This document shows, piece by piece, positions 23,900 to 35,787 of a DNA stretch of 64,000 nucleotides. The stretch spans positions 317,662 through 381,661 of the forward strand of contig VTPC01090599.1 of NCBI GenBank assembly GCA_011009095.1, read 5' to 3'. The position numbers and the translations under genes are program-made. The notes under the pieces were generated by a model, which had not been told where the DNA came from, searched no databases, and saw only the letters and a program-made list of their open reading frames with translations. Position 1 is the stretch's first letter. Every line of letters starts with the position of its first letter. This DNA comes from Ignelater luminosus. Taxonomy: Eukaryota > Arthropoda > Insecta > Coleoptera > Elateridae.

Positions 23900-25010
23900 C
23901 CTTTGTTTTCTATAGTCATCGTAGGCATTTACGCCTTTGTTTGAGCTCAGGTACTTTTTCCATAATGCCCTTTTCTTCTCGACCTTCGCCTTTATGTGTT
24001 AGTTCCACCATTTTATTTGTTTTCTCATGTTCGTATTCTTAGCAACCCCACATATTTCCATTGCTGCATTTTTTTAGTATTCTCTTGAAAATTTGCCATA
24101 ATTCCTCAATGTCCCGGTCTTTTTAACCCTTAAGTCTGCTCTTGTCAATTTCTTCTGTCATTTTTTCCTGATATCTTCTCTGAACTTTTTCGTCCTGCAG
24201 TTTATACGTTCTAATATTCAATTATTCCACCTCTTTCTTCCTTCCATAAAGCTGTAACTTTGATGTTATGAATCAATTTTTCTAAAGTTGCGACTAGTAC
24301 ATAGGGGTCGCTGCTTACCTCGTACCCTCTTTTTACCCTGACAGGTTTACGTTTTTAAGTCTGTTTTTCTCTACTAGTACATAGTCTATTATCAATTTTT
24401 CGTTTCGACTGTTAACTTTCCGCGTGTATTTATGTATGTCCTTATGCTGGTACCACCAATCCATTTAAAATACAAAAGTCGTTAAGTTTTTGTCCATTTG
24501 TATTTTTATCACTCTCTCCAAGTGTTTCTACCGGTGCTATCGGAGCGGTTACCTACTCTTACGTTTATGTCCTACTAGTATACCTCTACTGTTCTCTGTT
24601 TTTTGTTGTAGCTTGCTCTAGAATTCCTGTATCTCTTTCTTTCTGTTCCCATCGTTTGGTCCGTATACTACCAAAATGCTGTAAATCGTGTTCTCTTTTC
24701 CCATTTCTAGTTTCAAAATTCTGTCTGATATACAGTTCCATTTCTTAAGTCCATTTATATTTTCTTTGCTTACTGCACATGCTACTTCTGACTGTGCCCA
24801 TTTTTCCTTTTCTACCCCGCTATATTATATATATCATTAACTGTACTCCTACCAGTTCTATTTGGCTTTCCCTTCTTTTTTGTTTCCGCAATCGCTAGTA
24901 TGTCCAGTCTCGCTTTCTTCATCGTTTCACTTATTTCCATTTTCTTGCTGTTTCATGTAGCTATTCTCCAGGTATTGTTCCTATCCTTATAAGTTTTACT
25001 ACTGTTTCCG
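23900..25010 (-). pseudogene. LINE ORF2 endonuclease domain
   Basis: The minus strand reads WRIATWN (about 24985), KARLDILAIAETKKKGKPNR (about 24925-24870), SILVVYGPNDGNRKKE (about 24680) and APVETLGESDKNTNGQKLND (about 24535) with FCILNGLVVPA. These match, in order, the N-terminal WNxR segment, the DILxIxETK catalytic Glu motif, the VYxPN motif and the GDFNA...NGxxLxxFCxxNxLxI motif of AP-type LINE endonucleases. The GDFNA block itself has eroded. The linker to the RT (23700-23900) is unreadable. Confidence 0.75.
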
Positions 25011-25139
25011 TTGCATTCTTCGTCAACGTGTCTCTGTCCTCATCCATCTCGGTTAGTTTTTTTGTTTTGCAGTCCTAGTTATTTTTCTAACTTGGCCCTG
25101 CATGCTGTTCCCTTCTGATGATCTGTCTAACCCAGTGCT

Positions 25140-25675
25140 TTTTAGGTATGTCTCTTCTTCATTGTTTGTTCTTCTCCACTCATGAACAACTTGATATATC
25201 TTACGTAAGTTATGGAGCCCTTTTCTCTTGCTGTTTTCATTTCTGGTATTAATTTTGCTAAATACATACGTACTCTCGTCCCTTTCAGATTTCTTGTGTT
25301 GCGTAATATCTCTGTTCTTCTACTTTCCTCTACTAGCTTTACCAGTATCGGTCTATTTCTCCCTTCCTTATACTCTCCGATCCTTTTCATTTCATCTATT
25401 TCCGATTTTCCGTCTATGTCTACTTTTAGAGTATTCATTATTTTTCTTATTTCTTCCCTTATATCGCCGTCTCTCTCTTCTTCTCCGTCATTAATTCCTC
25501 TTAAGATAATATTATTTTTTCTTACCTCTCATTCTAATTTTTCAATTCTATTCTTCTGTTTTGAAATCTAGTCTTTAAGTATAATATTTTCATTTCTCAG
25601 TTGATTCATTTTAGTTATTACGTTGTTTAATTTTCTATTTATTTGAGTCATATTTTTTTCTGTGCTTACAAACAT
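25140..25675 (-). pseudogene. LINE ORF1 (L1 ORF1-like, coiled coil plus RRM)
   Basis: Starting at an ATG at 25675-25673, the minus strand encodes a coiled-coil-like segment (INRKLNNVITKMNQLRNE), two stops, a KNNIILRGINDGEEE segment resembling the first strand of the ORF1 RNA-recognition motif, and the intact downstream piece 25438-25142 with RPILVKLVEESRRTEILRN followed by LKGTRV. The RPIxVKL...R.EILRN.R.LKG order is characteristic of L1-ORF1-like (Transposase_22-type) RNA-binding proteins of insect LINEs. It acts as the RNA-binding chaperone of the element. It is degraded by in-frame stops. Confidence 0.75.
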
Positions 25676-25689
25676 TTTTTTTATTCTAA

Positions 25690-28600
25690 GTTAAACTAAA
25701 ATTAGTTAAATTGTAAATTAGTAGTAATAATAAAACTAAATAAGCATCGTAAAATTATTCAAGCAAAGAATAAGTTGGTTAGATCGCATAAACATTTAAT
25801 TTGCTACTGATGGCTTACTCTAGGAGAATAACGAGAACTCAGAGCCGGAATGCAACCATCAACATATGTTTCATTTTAAATCTAGATACGGCACTTACTG
25901 CGAAGAATTTGTGGTATATGAACCCCCAATGAGTTTCAGTAAAACTAGAAAATTATAAGTCTTATTGAGTCTCAAACGTTCCCTTTGCAGGCTATATAAA
26001 ATCTAAAACCGAGAATGATTAATTGAAAATATGACAAATATTTTCCTGCAAAAAAATTACACCAAGCGGTATTCGTTCTTCACAAATCTACCATCTTTTA
26101 ATTGTGAAGTCATTGTTTATGCTCTGTTAAAAATGTCAAATATATATGTAACCTCGAAAAATACCCAAAAACACTAAAACCCAACGTAAACAACTCGTAC
26201 CTCGATCAGTGTAAGTATCAGTGCCAGTATGAAGCGGGCAAGCATTGACTCTCATTATCTTCCACTGATAAGTCCAAACAAGAACGAAACGATTGTCTGG
26301 AGGTACGTAAGTCAATGCTTGCACGAATTTTTATTTGTGGGAAGACAATATGCATTTTCTGGATGTTTTTCCTTTATTTATGATCATAGTATAATTCCCA
26401 CTATAAGTTGAGCACAACTTTGTTTCCTGTTTGGAAATATTTTTATTAAATGTAACGTTTATTTATTAATATTAATATTATTATGTTTTATTTTTTATTT
26501 CAGCGCACTGTGCATATGCGACAGAGCAAAAGAGGGCGCGGTTTTTTTAAGAACGTTCTTAAAGTGGTATTGTGCTTATTTTCTAGCACATCTGTTGAAT
26601 GTTGGTTGATTTGTTTTTTAATATATTGTTTGCTTTCTTCGATACAACATATTATTGGCATTAATTTCCGTATTAGTGGATATTTTTAAAATCGGCAAAA
26701 ACCTTCTACAGGTATATTTTTGTTGATAATATTTGACGCCTAACTAGATTTTTGTTTTCTTATTATGGGGCAAACTGGATTTTGCCATTATTCAATAAAG
26801 AATTTTATGTACATTTCAACAATATATCGTTTTAGATACCTTGATTATTGGAACTCGACCTGGTAACAAAAATACTATCTACAACCTTTTGAATGGTATG
26901 CCACGAAGCGATGTATGTTACACTGCTTGGTTATCAGGTCACTTAAATTAACAAATTAATAATTCTGATTAATGTTAACCTGGCTATTAGATTTTCTAGT
27001 TAAATTCTCATGTGTTTTGGAATTAATGATTTGGTTATGAACAGCCTAACGCACTCTTAATTGCCTTACGGCCAGAAGTGTTCGTTGCAAAAAAAAAAGT
27101 AAAAACACCTTTTATAAAAGTATAAAAAAGATTTGCCTTATATTTTGCTTTGTGATTAATGGATTATGTAATTCATTTGTTGAATGCCATGCGTGTTGAA
27201 ATTCTCATTAGGAATGCTTTTTCTTCCTGTGGTAGGCGTGTTTATCATTCCGAAAAGCTTTAATACTTCTTACATACTTCAGACGTTCTCGCTTCAACGA
27301 AGAGTTTTGAAGTGAAGTGAAGTAAAGTAATGCGTAAAAACCATAAGAATTCAGCCAATAATCTCAATCCAAATGTGCACTAGTACGTTGAAATAGCGTG
27401 TGTGGACAATCAAGGACCAACGTGTCCGTTAACGTGTCAGTTTCGCGAGAAACGACGACTTTCTTAACTTATTCATTAAAAGTACATCAATATATAGTTT
27501 AATTAACGTTATTTTATGGTTGGCAAAATCACGTAAATTTCTTTACCAAAATATAACGTGACTACTTCAATCGTTGACTCGATTGTTCGTTGATTCGACT
27601 CCATTACCCTGTTTTTGACGTCAACGTCAGATTCTCGTCCTTGTGCACGTTAGGACAGAAAAATAACTATTGATCATATTTCATTGTTTATTTGTTAATT
27701 TAAATGGCAACCTGACAACTGGCAACGTACCATAGTACGCTCCATAGCATACTATTAAAAGTTTGTTATTTAGTATTTTCTTTAACAAATGGAATTGCAA
27801 TGATTTAAGGTACCTGAAGTCTGAAATCTACATAAACAAGAGATTTTCGAAATATGAAAAAATACAACTTAAAAGTGGTTTAAACAATAATATATTAAAA
27901 TAGGTAAGAAAATTAGGTCATCCGTGCCAGGACAGTTGAGCTCATACCGGGAAGCCTATGATTTGACAAATAGTTTGATGTACATTTTTTTAAAGTCCCA
28001 TTGGAAAGCCAGATAAATATGTTAAAAGTTTTGTCCAAAGCAAAATCACAAACAAAATTATTTCAAAGTGAAAAGCCAGCTTTAAAGTAAACCTTATATT
28101 CGTTCCTAGTACATACGCATACTTTACAACGATTTATCGTAGTTACTGTAAAATAGAAGACATTGTGTTATACATGCATCGATGAGAAATTATATTTACT
28201 TTCCAAATTATTTTTAAAATTTAATTTATGACGAACGGAAGAGAACGTGGACCGTTTGTAAGTGGTCAGACCACCAACATGCTAATTGGGCGCAAAATTT
28301 CATTATCTCCTAATAAATAAATGTTCAAAGACGTCATGGTTCAGCTCTTCAAGCAATGAAGGCGACTTCAAGTACAAATAATTATTACTCCTTCAATCTA
28401 ATCTGAGCTGCACTTAAAATGGTTTATGAAGATTTTTCGATATTTTTTCGACCAAACTAACTTTATTAGTTGTGCTGAATTTTTCATACTTAGGCTATGT
28501 TGTAGTCTGTTTTGTTTGAAACGTTTGATGACTTAAAAATATTAGCACGTGGGAATTGTAAGGTTGGTTCATGATCAAAATTTCCAATAAAGTCCGCTTA

Positions 28601-28777
28601 GATGTCTGCACAAGATTACTGCCTTGTCCTTTGTATTGTTCAACTTGACTTTTAAAGCAATTTAGAAAGTTCAGACTCGTGTAAAATTTCCAGGTAGTTC
28701 AATTTCTGAATTACTTCAAAAAGTATCCGGTATCACTTGATAAAGTATTCTACACTAAAGCGTGTAATGTAAATATA
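25690..28777. other. AT-rich stretch with one small inverted repeat
   Basis: No gene is recognised. The short frames 26136-26324 (-), 26229-26411 (+) and 26483-26689 (+) carry no motif. CAAGCATTGACT at about 26239 is mirrored as AGTCAATGCTTG at about 26311. A CCATAGCATACTAT phrase near 27750 resembles phrases at about 13810 and 16348, suggesting a small shared repeat fragment. Confidence 0.4.
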
Positions 28778-29163
28778 CAGGGTGTTTCGTATTAATAAAT
28801 TAAGGTATTTAGGTATGTTTAAATTCCGTTCAATTTAAAGGTTTTTGACTACTTTATAGAATGAACGAATTATATTTTCTTGATACATTCTAACAGACAG
28901 TCACCATAATGACAGTTAAAAAACGAATAATGCAATTTAAACACTAATATAAAGTCAATCAAACAAGTGTTATATAATGCAGTCAGTACAGATAGAGCAA
29001 ACCAATAAACACTTATTTTAAGATAAGAAATTTACATTATGTCAGGATATACGTAACATCCCGTATAAGACAAAATTATTTAATTAAGTATTTTCTGAAT
29101 TTGTGTTCCAGATTCGCAAATAACTGTGTTATAAAAAAAATTCATCTTATATGAGACACTCTG
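28778..29163. mobile_element. Small CAGGGTG-type MITE
   Basis: The left end CAGGGTGTTTCGTAT and the right end (reverse complement CAGAGTGTCTCATAT) match at 12 of 15 positions and are bordered by TA at 28776-28777 and 29164-29165. At 386 bp with no coding content, it fits a non-autonomous Tc1/mariner-like element. The short, imperfect TIR leaves some doubt. Confidence 0.5.
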
Positions 29164-29165
29164 TA

Positions 29166-31800
29166 TAATAAACTTTTAACATTTTTAAAGAGAACTAGAC
29201 AAATTTTATTAAGAGATAATAATAAATCGACTGTAATATTATTATTGTTTTCTTGTTTTATAAGTAAAGTAATAAAATAGCAGAAGTTGTTAAACAAACT
29301 ATCGTCGTCACCGTTATCCGCAACTCTAATCTTAGACAGGGGAAATTACCCAGTGTTATGGGAGGTCCACTGTAAACTCATACTAAGAATTTTATCTAGC
29401 CGAAAGTAGTTTAACCTTACAGTAGAAATTTCTAACATACCAAACACCAAATAGGTTTACTATATAAGTTTCTATGTGAAATGAGAATTGTTTATTCACT
29501 AAGGTATTTGTTAGCGGCTTTTCTGTTATAAAGAAAATAAGAAAATTCACAGCATGTTTATAACGAAGCTAAATTATACTCTTAGATTGATCGCCACTTG
29601 AGAAAACCAAACATGAGTCGGACCAACAAAAAGCTGTTTTCAGAACAACGTACGAGAAGAAATTAATCTCATACCCTGCTATAAAAATATTATCTAGCGT
29701 ACATAATATTAGTTTGAATTTACGGATAAAAACGCAAAGTAAGCGTGACGAATGTAGGTGAAGGTAATATGTATACACTTCAATTCTTACATTAAATTCA
29801 TAAGAGCCTTTAGGTTTTTTGATTCTTGACATTCGGTTCAGTGTGATTTATTTTTTTTACAGAGAGTGACCAAGCAATCTTGCTCATACTTACCAAGTTT
29901 TACTCGTAAAAGAATGAACTGGATTTTTCTCAATTATATATATGAGCTTACCTGAAACAAAAACAAGAATTAGTATCATTCTAATCAACAACTGACAACA
30001 TTAGGTTCAATGTGCATATTATTAAAACACAAAATTTCAATATCCTCTCGATAGTGAATCATAAGATCTATTCTACGACATACATATCCACCATTCGCGC
30101 AATAATATTTAAAATACCTCCTAGGAATGCAATATCTGTCCAGTTCTTTTATTGTCATCTTCTTAGAACCATTGGACAATACAAATGGCACATTCTGTTT
30201 TAAACAGGAACGTTTAAACATCAGCAGAAGTGAGACAACAAAATTACATATTTATAAGAAACGCTTATTATTTAGTCGATTCACGAAGCGCTTTAAAAAT
30301 AATATAAAAATGAAATTAAAACGCTCCTTTCCGAAGGAAGACTAATAAAGACCTAGAATAATGAACATTTAGTTCAGTAACAGAAAAAGCGTTATATAAT
30401 GAAATAAAGCAGAGTTGAAAGGATAGCAGTCCAGAAATAATGGCGCCTCTAGTGGTCACTAATGAACCGACTCGGTAATTCAATAAGTTCCTACTGTTAA
30501 TAAACGCTACAAGCGAGGTTGCAGAGTATTTCTCTCTCCTCTTTTTTTTTAATTAACGAAAAAGGCTAACCAAACTAATCGTCAGTTCTAATGTATGCTG
30601 TAAAATATTCTTGATGTAAAACGATGTTTCCTTTAAATAATTTAGCTGACCTTTCGGAGAAAACTATACGTATCATCAAACCGGCGAAAATTATTTTGGC
30701 AAGTTAGTAGGTCCACATAAAGCGAACAAAGCGGTGATTAATTTAATTAACGGAACGCAGTAAACCGAAATCTGGGTGACGTTTTACAAGCGCAAGTTGC
30801 TCGTAATATGAGTTTCACAGTTAAAAGCCGCAGTTGCTGACATAACCAACCTTTGTATACTACACAATTCCTACATTTTAGCGCGTTTGTTTGCTAGATG
30901 TGTTATAGTTCACATCTCTACTATTATATTAAAGAGAAACCGATAATTATTAGAACATACGAGAGATAATTATGCTAAATAGGTGTAAACCAACCAACTA
31001 AATATTAGAAAATTTGGAATATTTCGCAGAATTTCTCATGCTTATGTTTAAGTAGATGTATTATACACGGATAACTTACAGTACATGTGAGAACGATCAA
31101 ATATTGACTTTCTCTAACAATAAGCTAATTTATTCCAGTTGGAACGTTTCAGCAAAGCGCTTCAATAGGAGATGTTATCAATTAGTTCTGCTGCCTCGTT
31201 ATCTTTTACGGTCTCTACTAATTGAAGGATTTAACTTACTGCATTGTAGTGTTCTACGTTTTCTCCAAATCCCAACAGGGAAATATTTATGCATAATTTA
31301 CTAATCATAATACACAAAATAACATTATATTTAGACTAAAGGAAAGGGTAAAAACTTTTTAATGCCTCTCTACTTAGTCGTTATCCCTAATTTAAAGTTT
31401 TCAGAAGGAAACATGTAAATGGAAATAGTTAATTATCATTATTTATATCTTGTGATCAGTAAAAATGTTGAAACATATTATAAAACTAATTAGACAATAA
31501 TTCGAAGATGATTTACGCCTAGAGATTCCATGTTTGCTCTAGCTCAACTAGGTGGAATAATGTAGCACCAAACAAAATGTTTTTCTCCACTTTGAAAAAT
31601 TTGTTTTCAGTGGGTACCGCTTTCTTTGATAGGTTCTAGACACATTATCTATCGGAGATCTAATTATGTGTCAGAAGACACTGCAATAATAATAATTATT
31701 AAAAAACAATGAACCTAGCATCATACCAATACGAAGAACTCCGTGGCATTGCTCATATCTCGTAGGAGCATTGTTTGGATATACTCGCTCTGTGTAGAAC
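29166..31800. other. AT-rich stretch with no recognisable gene
   Basis: Frames at 29569-29832 (-), 29985-30221 (-), 30127-30345 (+) and 31056-31304 (+) match nothing I know. The one at 29985-30221 (-) has a more balanced composition (GSKKMTIKELDRYCIPRRYF) and could be part of an unknown element, but no supporting signal was found. Confidence 0.35.
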
Positions 31801-32238
31801 ACCACACACGGACTTCATTAGAGTGATAACTATTTGTCACCCTTTAAAACAAAGCCAGACCAGGCCAAATCAGTAAACATAGTAGGACATGAATCCTGTA
31901 AAGCAGCTCGCTCTTCCACTTCTACGTAATCAACAGAAACGTCAAATGACGATATGGCGATAACATATACACCATTACCTAAACACAATTCTGTATAATG
32001 GCCAAGCATCAAAGAGGATAATACATTAAACCGCCCAGTTTGCAATCAAATTTAGGATGATGATAAGTGTTTTTGGGGCAACCTTTGATATTCAAGCATT
32101 TCAAAGTGTTTGACAGATTATTGTAACATTTTATAAAACGATTTATTAGTTAGTAAGTATGTAGGTAAAGTGTTGAGGTTTAAAGAAAGTGTATTCAAAC
32201 ACTTATTCATGAAAGCAGAGAGTTTATTAGTTTAAAAA

Positions 32239-32516
32239 TTACTTACTCAACACGCAAGTTTTGATCGCACTGTGATTATCAACAAACAAAGTAACATTAT
32301 CTTTATAACATTTATAAATCTCACACAATAATAATTTAAATAAACAGTTTTCTTCCAGGCGTCCGATGCCGCAATATATTCTGCCTCTGATGATGACAAA
32401 GCAACCGTTCTTTGTTTCCGGTTTTCCCAAGAAATTAGACCACCAGCCAATTTAAATACAAAACTGGTGTATGATTTTCTATCTTCCTGATTGACAAAAC
32501 CCTCAGGCTGTGCCAT
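32239..32516 (-). pseudogene. Copia RNase H fused to an RT fragment
   Basis: The frame opens with MAQPEGFVNQEDRKSYTSFV. MxQPEGF is an RT-domain motif and DRKSYTGF starts the RNase H domain; in an intact copia protein they are separated by a large part of the RT. Their direct fusion marks an in-frame internal deletion. It continues with LAGGLISWENRKQ and TVALSSSEAEYIA, the hallmark copia RNase H blocks, then in another frame LFVDNHSAIK, matching the (I/C)DNQSAI motif. Confidence 0.85.
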
Positions 32517-32628
32517 ACAGACTTAATCTTCTAGCTCTCAATACAGAAAGGCAGTAATAACATCAAAATGTTCAATAGACAAATTTAATTGAACTGAAAG
32601 GGCAATTAGTAGCTTTAGAGTCGAGATT

Positions 32629-32880
32629 CTAGCCACAGATGAAAAGGTCCTTTATCAGTTTGAAAACCCATTTGGATGAAATAACATTCTTATAATCAGG
32701 CCTATATACCAAAGAATTAGATTCAGATTTCATGGTTTCAAGCAACTCATGGTTATTATTACTATTTAATGCCTGTTTTACCATGGCAGGTTCTTCAGCA
32801 CAATCGGTAGTAACTAACTCGTAAGTATAGTCCGTGGTCAACCAATCTGGAGGACGTCTCTCTCTGAATGCTCTACTACT
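32629..32880 (-). pseudogene. Copia RT N-terminal fragment
   Basis: PPDWLTTDYTYELVTT, then EEPAMVKQALNSN and KSESNSLVYRPDYKNV then SSKWVFKLIKD, corresponds to the EPxxxxEAL...AMxxExxSLxxNxTWxLV...KWVFKxK start of copia RTs. Everything between this and the QPEGF motif is gone. Confidence 0.8.
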
Positions 32881-33039
32881 TTCATTATTTGCCTGAACTA
32901 TATTGGCATCTACATGCTCAACTTCAGATGATTCAGAGGATTCTGAGTCTGAACCAGAAATACATTCATCATTTAAACTACACGTTCCTGAACAACAGGA
33001 TCAGGATCAGTAGGTCAGAAAATCTCTAACCCATGCATA

Positions 33040-33805
33040 ACGTTTTCAAAAAAAATTACATCACGACATTTTCCAAGATTATTAGGATCAACTAATCTGC
33101 ATCCTTTTGAATACTCACAATATCACTGGTCTAGACTTAGCATTAAATCTGTGCCTAAACTGCTTAGGCGTATGGAAATAAGCTCTGTACCCAAATATTC
33201 AAAGTAACTTTGAAACCTGTCCATAATTCTTCCGAAAACCCATCTTTAACAACTAACTATAGTAGGTCTGCAATTTTTTAAATAAGTTGCAGTAGCAACT
33301 GTTTTTTCCCAAAAAACTTTTAGGGATGCAAAAGCCTTAACTTTTTTAATTACTGTGTGATTACAACGCTCCTGAACACCACTTTAGGCACTAGCATATA
33401 ATACCGTAGTTTTATGAATATAATATCGTCATCTATAAACAAAGTTTTAAACTGAGCATTACAAGATTCTGTCCCATTATCCAACCGAAACCTCTTAATT
33501 TTTAAACCGGTTTGATTCCCTAATTTAAATTCAACAAATTAAAAAAAGTCTCATTTTTAGTTTTCAACAATCATCCAAAACTCGTACAAATGTAACCATC
33601 AGTAAGCATAAGTACATGCCCAGCTCTTGTACAGCTTTTCCTCAGATAGTGAACCGACACGCCCCGCTTGTCCTTTTGGAATACTCACGCTTACTTTCTG
33701 AAAATTAATACCATTTGCAAGGTTTTGGGTCAAATCAAGGCTTTTAGTGCACGAGTGACCTACACGTTTATGCCATAATGAAATGCCTTCACTATTTAAA
33801 GACAT
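33040..33805 (-). pseudogene. Copia GAG-pre-integrase and integrase remnants
   Basis: ISLWHKRVGHSCTKSLD (about 33780) is the LWHxRxGH zinc-binding block that precedes copia integrase. Downstream on the minus strand, the phrase DNGTESCNAQF near 33480 matches the catalytic RxDNGxEYxxxxF block, and a (V)FGYRAYFHTPKQFRHRF stretch near 33200 matches the GCxAYVHIPKxxRxKxxxKS block. Frameshifts separate all three. Confidence 0.75.
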
Positions 33806-33837
33806 TAAACTTTCTTTAACACTATTACAAATTTCTT

Positions 33838-34700
33838 TTACAGTATTACAATTAGCAGTAGTCTGAATTTTTTAAAAGTCAGCGCATCTAATTTATAATT
33901 TGTATCTGTAAACTTTACTGTTGCTTTAACAGATACTTTATCTTCATCATAAACATCAAATTCATTCTTATTAAAAACTATTACATGACCCTTAGATGCT
34001 ATAAAATCTACAAATAAAAGATTAGCAGCAGCTTGAGAAGCATACACAACATTTGTAATAGTACCATGTTGAACATTTTTGTTGTGCAAGTTCACTAAAC
34101 CTATAGGAATATTTCCAGCTCCAACAGCTGTATGGAATTTATATGTCTCATTAGTATTGACGTTTTCCATCCAAGTCCTTTTACATGAAACATGTCTGCT
34201 TGCATAGCTGTCCAAATAAAAGCTATTGGAGTCAAGATTGCATAGAGCTTGATATGACATTTCCTTATTTTTATTGGTTGGCTTAGAATACTTGGAAGAA
34301 TTGGAAGACTTCGAAAAATTCCGTCGGGAAGATTTGTCGCTGCAGGCGGATATGTCCTTTACCCCTGCAATCATGATAGTCTGCTGGCGCGGAAGGTTGT
34401 GACTTTTTGAAGCTTTGTGCCTTGCTTTCAACTACAAGGGCACTATCATTTGATATTTACTGTCTTAAGTTACGTCTATCACTTAACTCACTTAACATCG
34501 TAATAACGTCCGAACTAGTTATAGATGTATCAGTGACACAAAATCCATTAACAAGAGCCTCCTCAGAATTTGGAAGTTCACAGAAAAGTATGTATAGGAT
34601 GTATAGCCAAGCAATTGGTCGCAAGAGGTGGCTTCGGTGTAGAGAACAAATCTCTACTTTACGATGGTTTCTCTTAAGAAAAATAGAAGCCATACAGTGT
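33838..34700 (-). pseudogene. Copia Gag end and protease
   Basis: Frames 34693-34457 and 34431-33838 overlap in different phases. The first contains ELPNSEEALVNGFCVTDT and TSSDVITMLSELSDRRN, the LPxSYexLvxxL...LTLexVxxxLLxEExRR end of copia Gag. A frame across 34390-34340 gives DCRGKGHIR, a degraded zinc knuckle. The second contains FYLDSYASRHVSCKR, the copia aspartic-protease LDSGASxHM site, with the catalytic Gly replaced by Tyr. The protease is therefore dead. Confidence 0.8.
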
Positions 34701-34900
34701 TGGCTGCCAAAGACGGTCTCAAATAATAAGTTCTGGCAGACGTAATCAACATTTTAGTCCAAAACTTAGAAGCTTTATTTGCAGTCAAATTAGAACAGCT
34801 TAAATAAGTATCTGTCTGTGTATTCTTCCTTGGAAACAATATTGCTATCAAGAATAAGCCCAAGGTTAACTGGCTTTGCAGTTTCTTTCCTTGCGGGTTA

Positions 34901-35787
34901 ATTTTGACCTGCTTAAAACTGTCATGTTATTAAAACTGGACTATATAGCTAGACAAACCATACAGTCTGTTCGCGTACCTTTTGATAAAATACAAAAACA
35001 GTCTCAAATACCAAAAATAACTTGTGAGTAAACATTACTCATGTTTCCAGTTTGGCCAATAAAATTTTCCACAGAATTTTTGGCAATTAAAAAAATAACA
35101 GTTTCAGAATTTTCTTCGAAGCGATTCTGGTAGACTAAACTAGTTTAGTGAATTTCTTAAGACGAATAAGTGTAATGCAAGCGTGAGTGCTAGATAATCA
35201 AAATCTTTCTGTTCAAATGCCAAATAAAACGCAAGCTAAAGTATGAATGAGCGTATGTAACTTGGATTAAGATGATATAACTTGTTTTGTTATGACGTTT
35301 GAAACGGTTTATTTTAAGAGATGGGGTCTATATTGGAAGCGTGTGCCCGAAGGTGTAAAACTGTGGAAGTGTTTGGTTTTTTTGCTAAATACAAGTCGCT
35401 GATTGTTAGACAGTTCTTTTGAACTAGCTCTTTATGTATCGCTGGATTTATGTGAGACAATAGGCATGGGAGTAAAATTCTACTGATCTAGTTTACAGTG
35501 AAGATTCGTACTTATACTAGTACTCCATATGTACGGTGTTTTAACCCGTGCGGATTAATGTTATCTCAAGAGTTACTAATTTTGTAGTATTTTACTGTTG
35601 ACTACAAATTAAAAAAGACCTTGATATCTGATTGGTACCAAAGTCCCGAATCATCAACTTCGATGATTTGATCAATTAGTATTCCTGTCCCGTTCCTACT
35701 CAACGATGGGGTAATTTTTTGGAAATAACTGTTAGATAGGTTATATGTAAATTTGTGATTTTAAATTAAAAAGAACATTCTTCAATA
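34901..35787. other. AT-rich stretch; copia flank
   Basis: The 5' LTR of the copia element would be expected here, but no match to the opposite flank (31300-32240) was seen. Confidence 0.35.

Larger units (their letters stand above)
22200..25675 (-). mobile_element. Near full-length decayed LINE with ORF1, endonuclease and RT
   Basis: Running right to left, this holds ORF1 (25675-25140), an apurinic-type endonuclease (about 25010-23900), RT (about 23690-22900) and a C-terminal region to about 22221. It is the most complete retrotransposon in the window, about 3.5 kb. Every domain is broken by stops or shifts. No target-site duplication was identified. Confidence 0.8.
32239..34900 (-). mobile_element. 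Decayed copia (Ty1/copia) LTR retrotransposon, internal part
   Basis: The minus strand runs Gag (about 34850-34350), protease (about 34240), GAG-pre-integrase (about 33790), integrase (about 33500-33050), the start of RT (32841-32640) and RNase H (32516-32240). That is the canonical copia order. Many shifts and stops are present. Most of the RT is deleted. I searched the flanks by eye for matching LTRs and found none, so the ends are undefined. Confidence 0.8.

Noticed and set aside
25212..25571. 119-codon plus-strand frame
   Set aside because: Hydrophobic shadow of the LINE ORF1 on the minus strand.
29985..30221. 78-codon minus-strand frame with balanced composition
   Set aside because: No recognised motif, partner exon or regulatory signal; left unassigned.
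31300..35500. LTRs of the copia element
   Set aside because: No matching direct repeats could be found by eye on the two flanks, so none is annotated.
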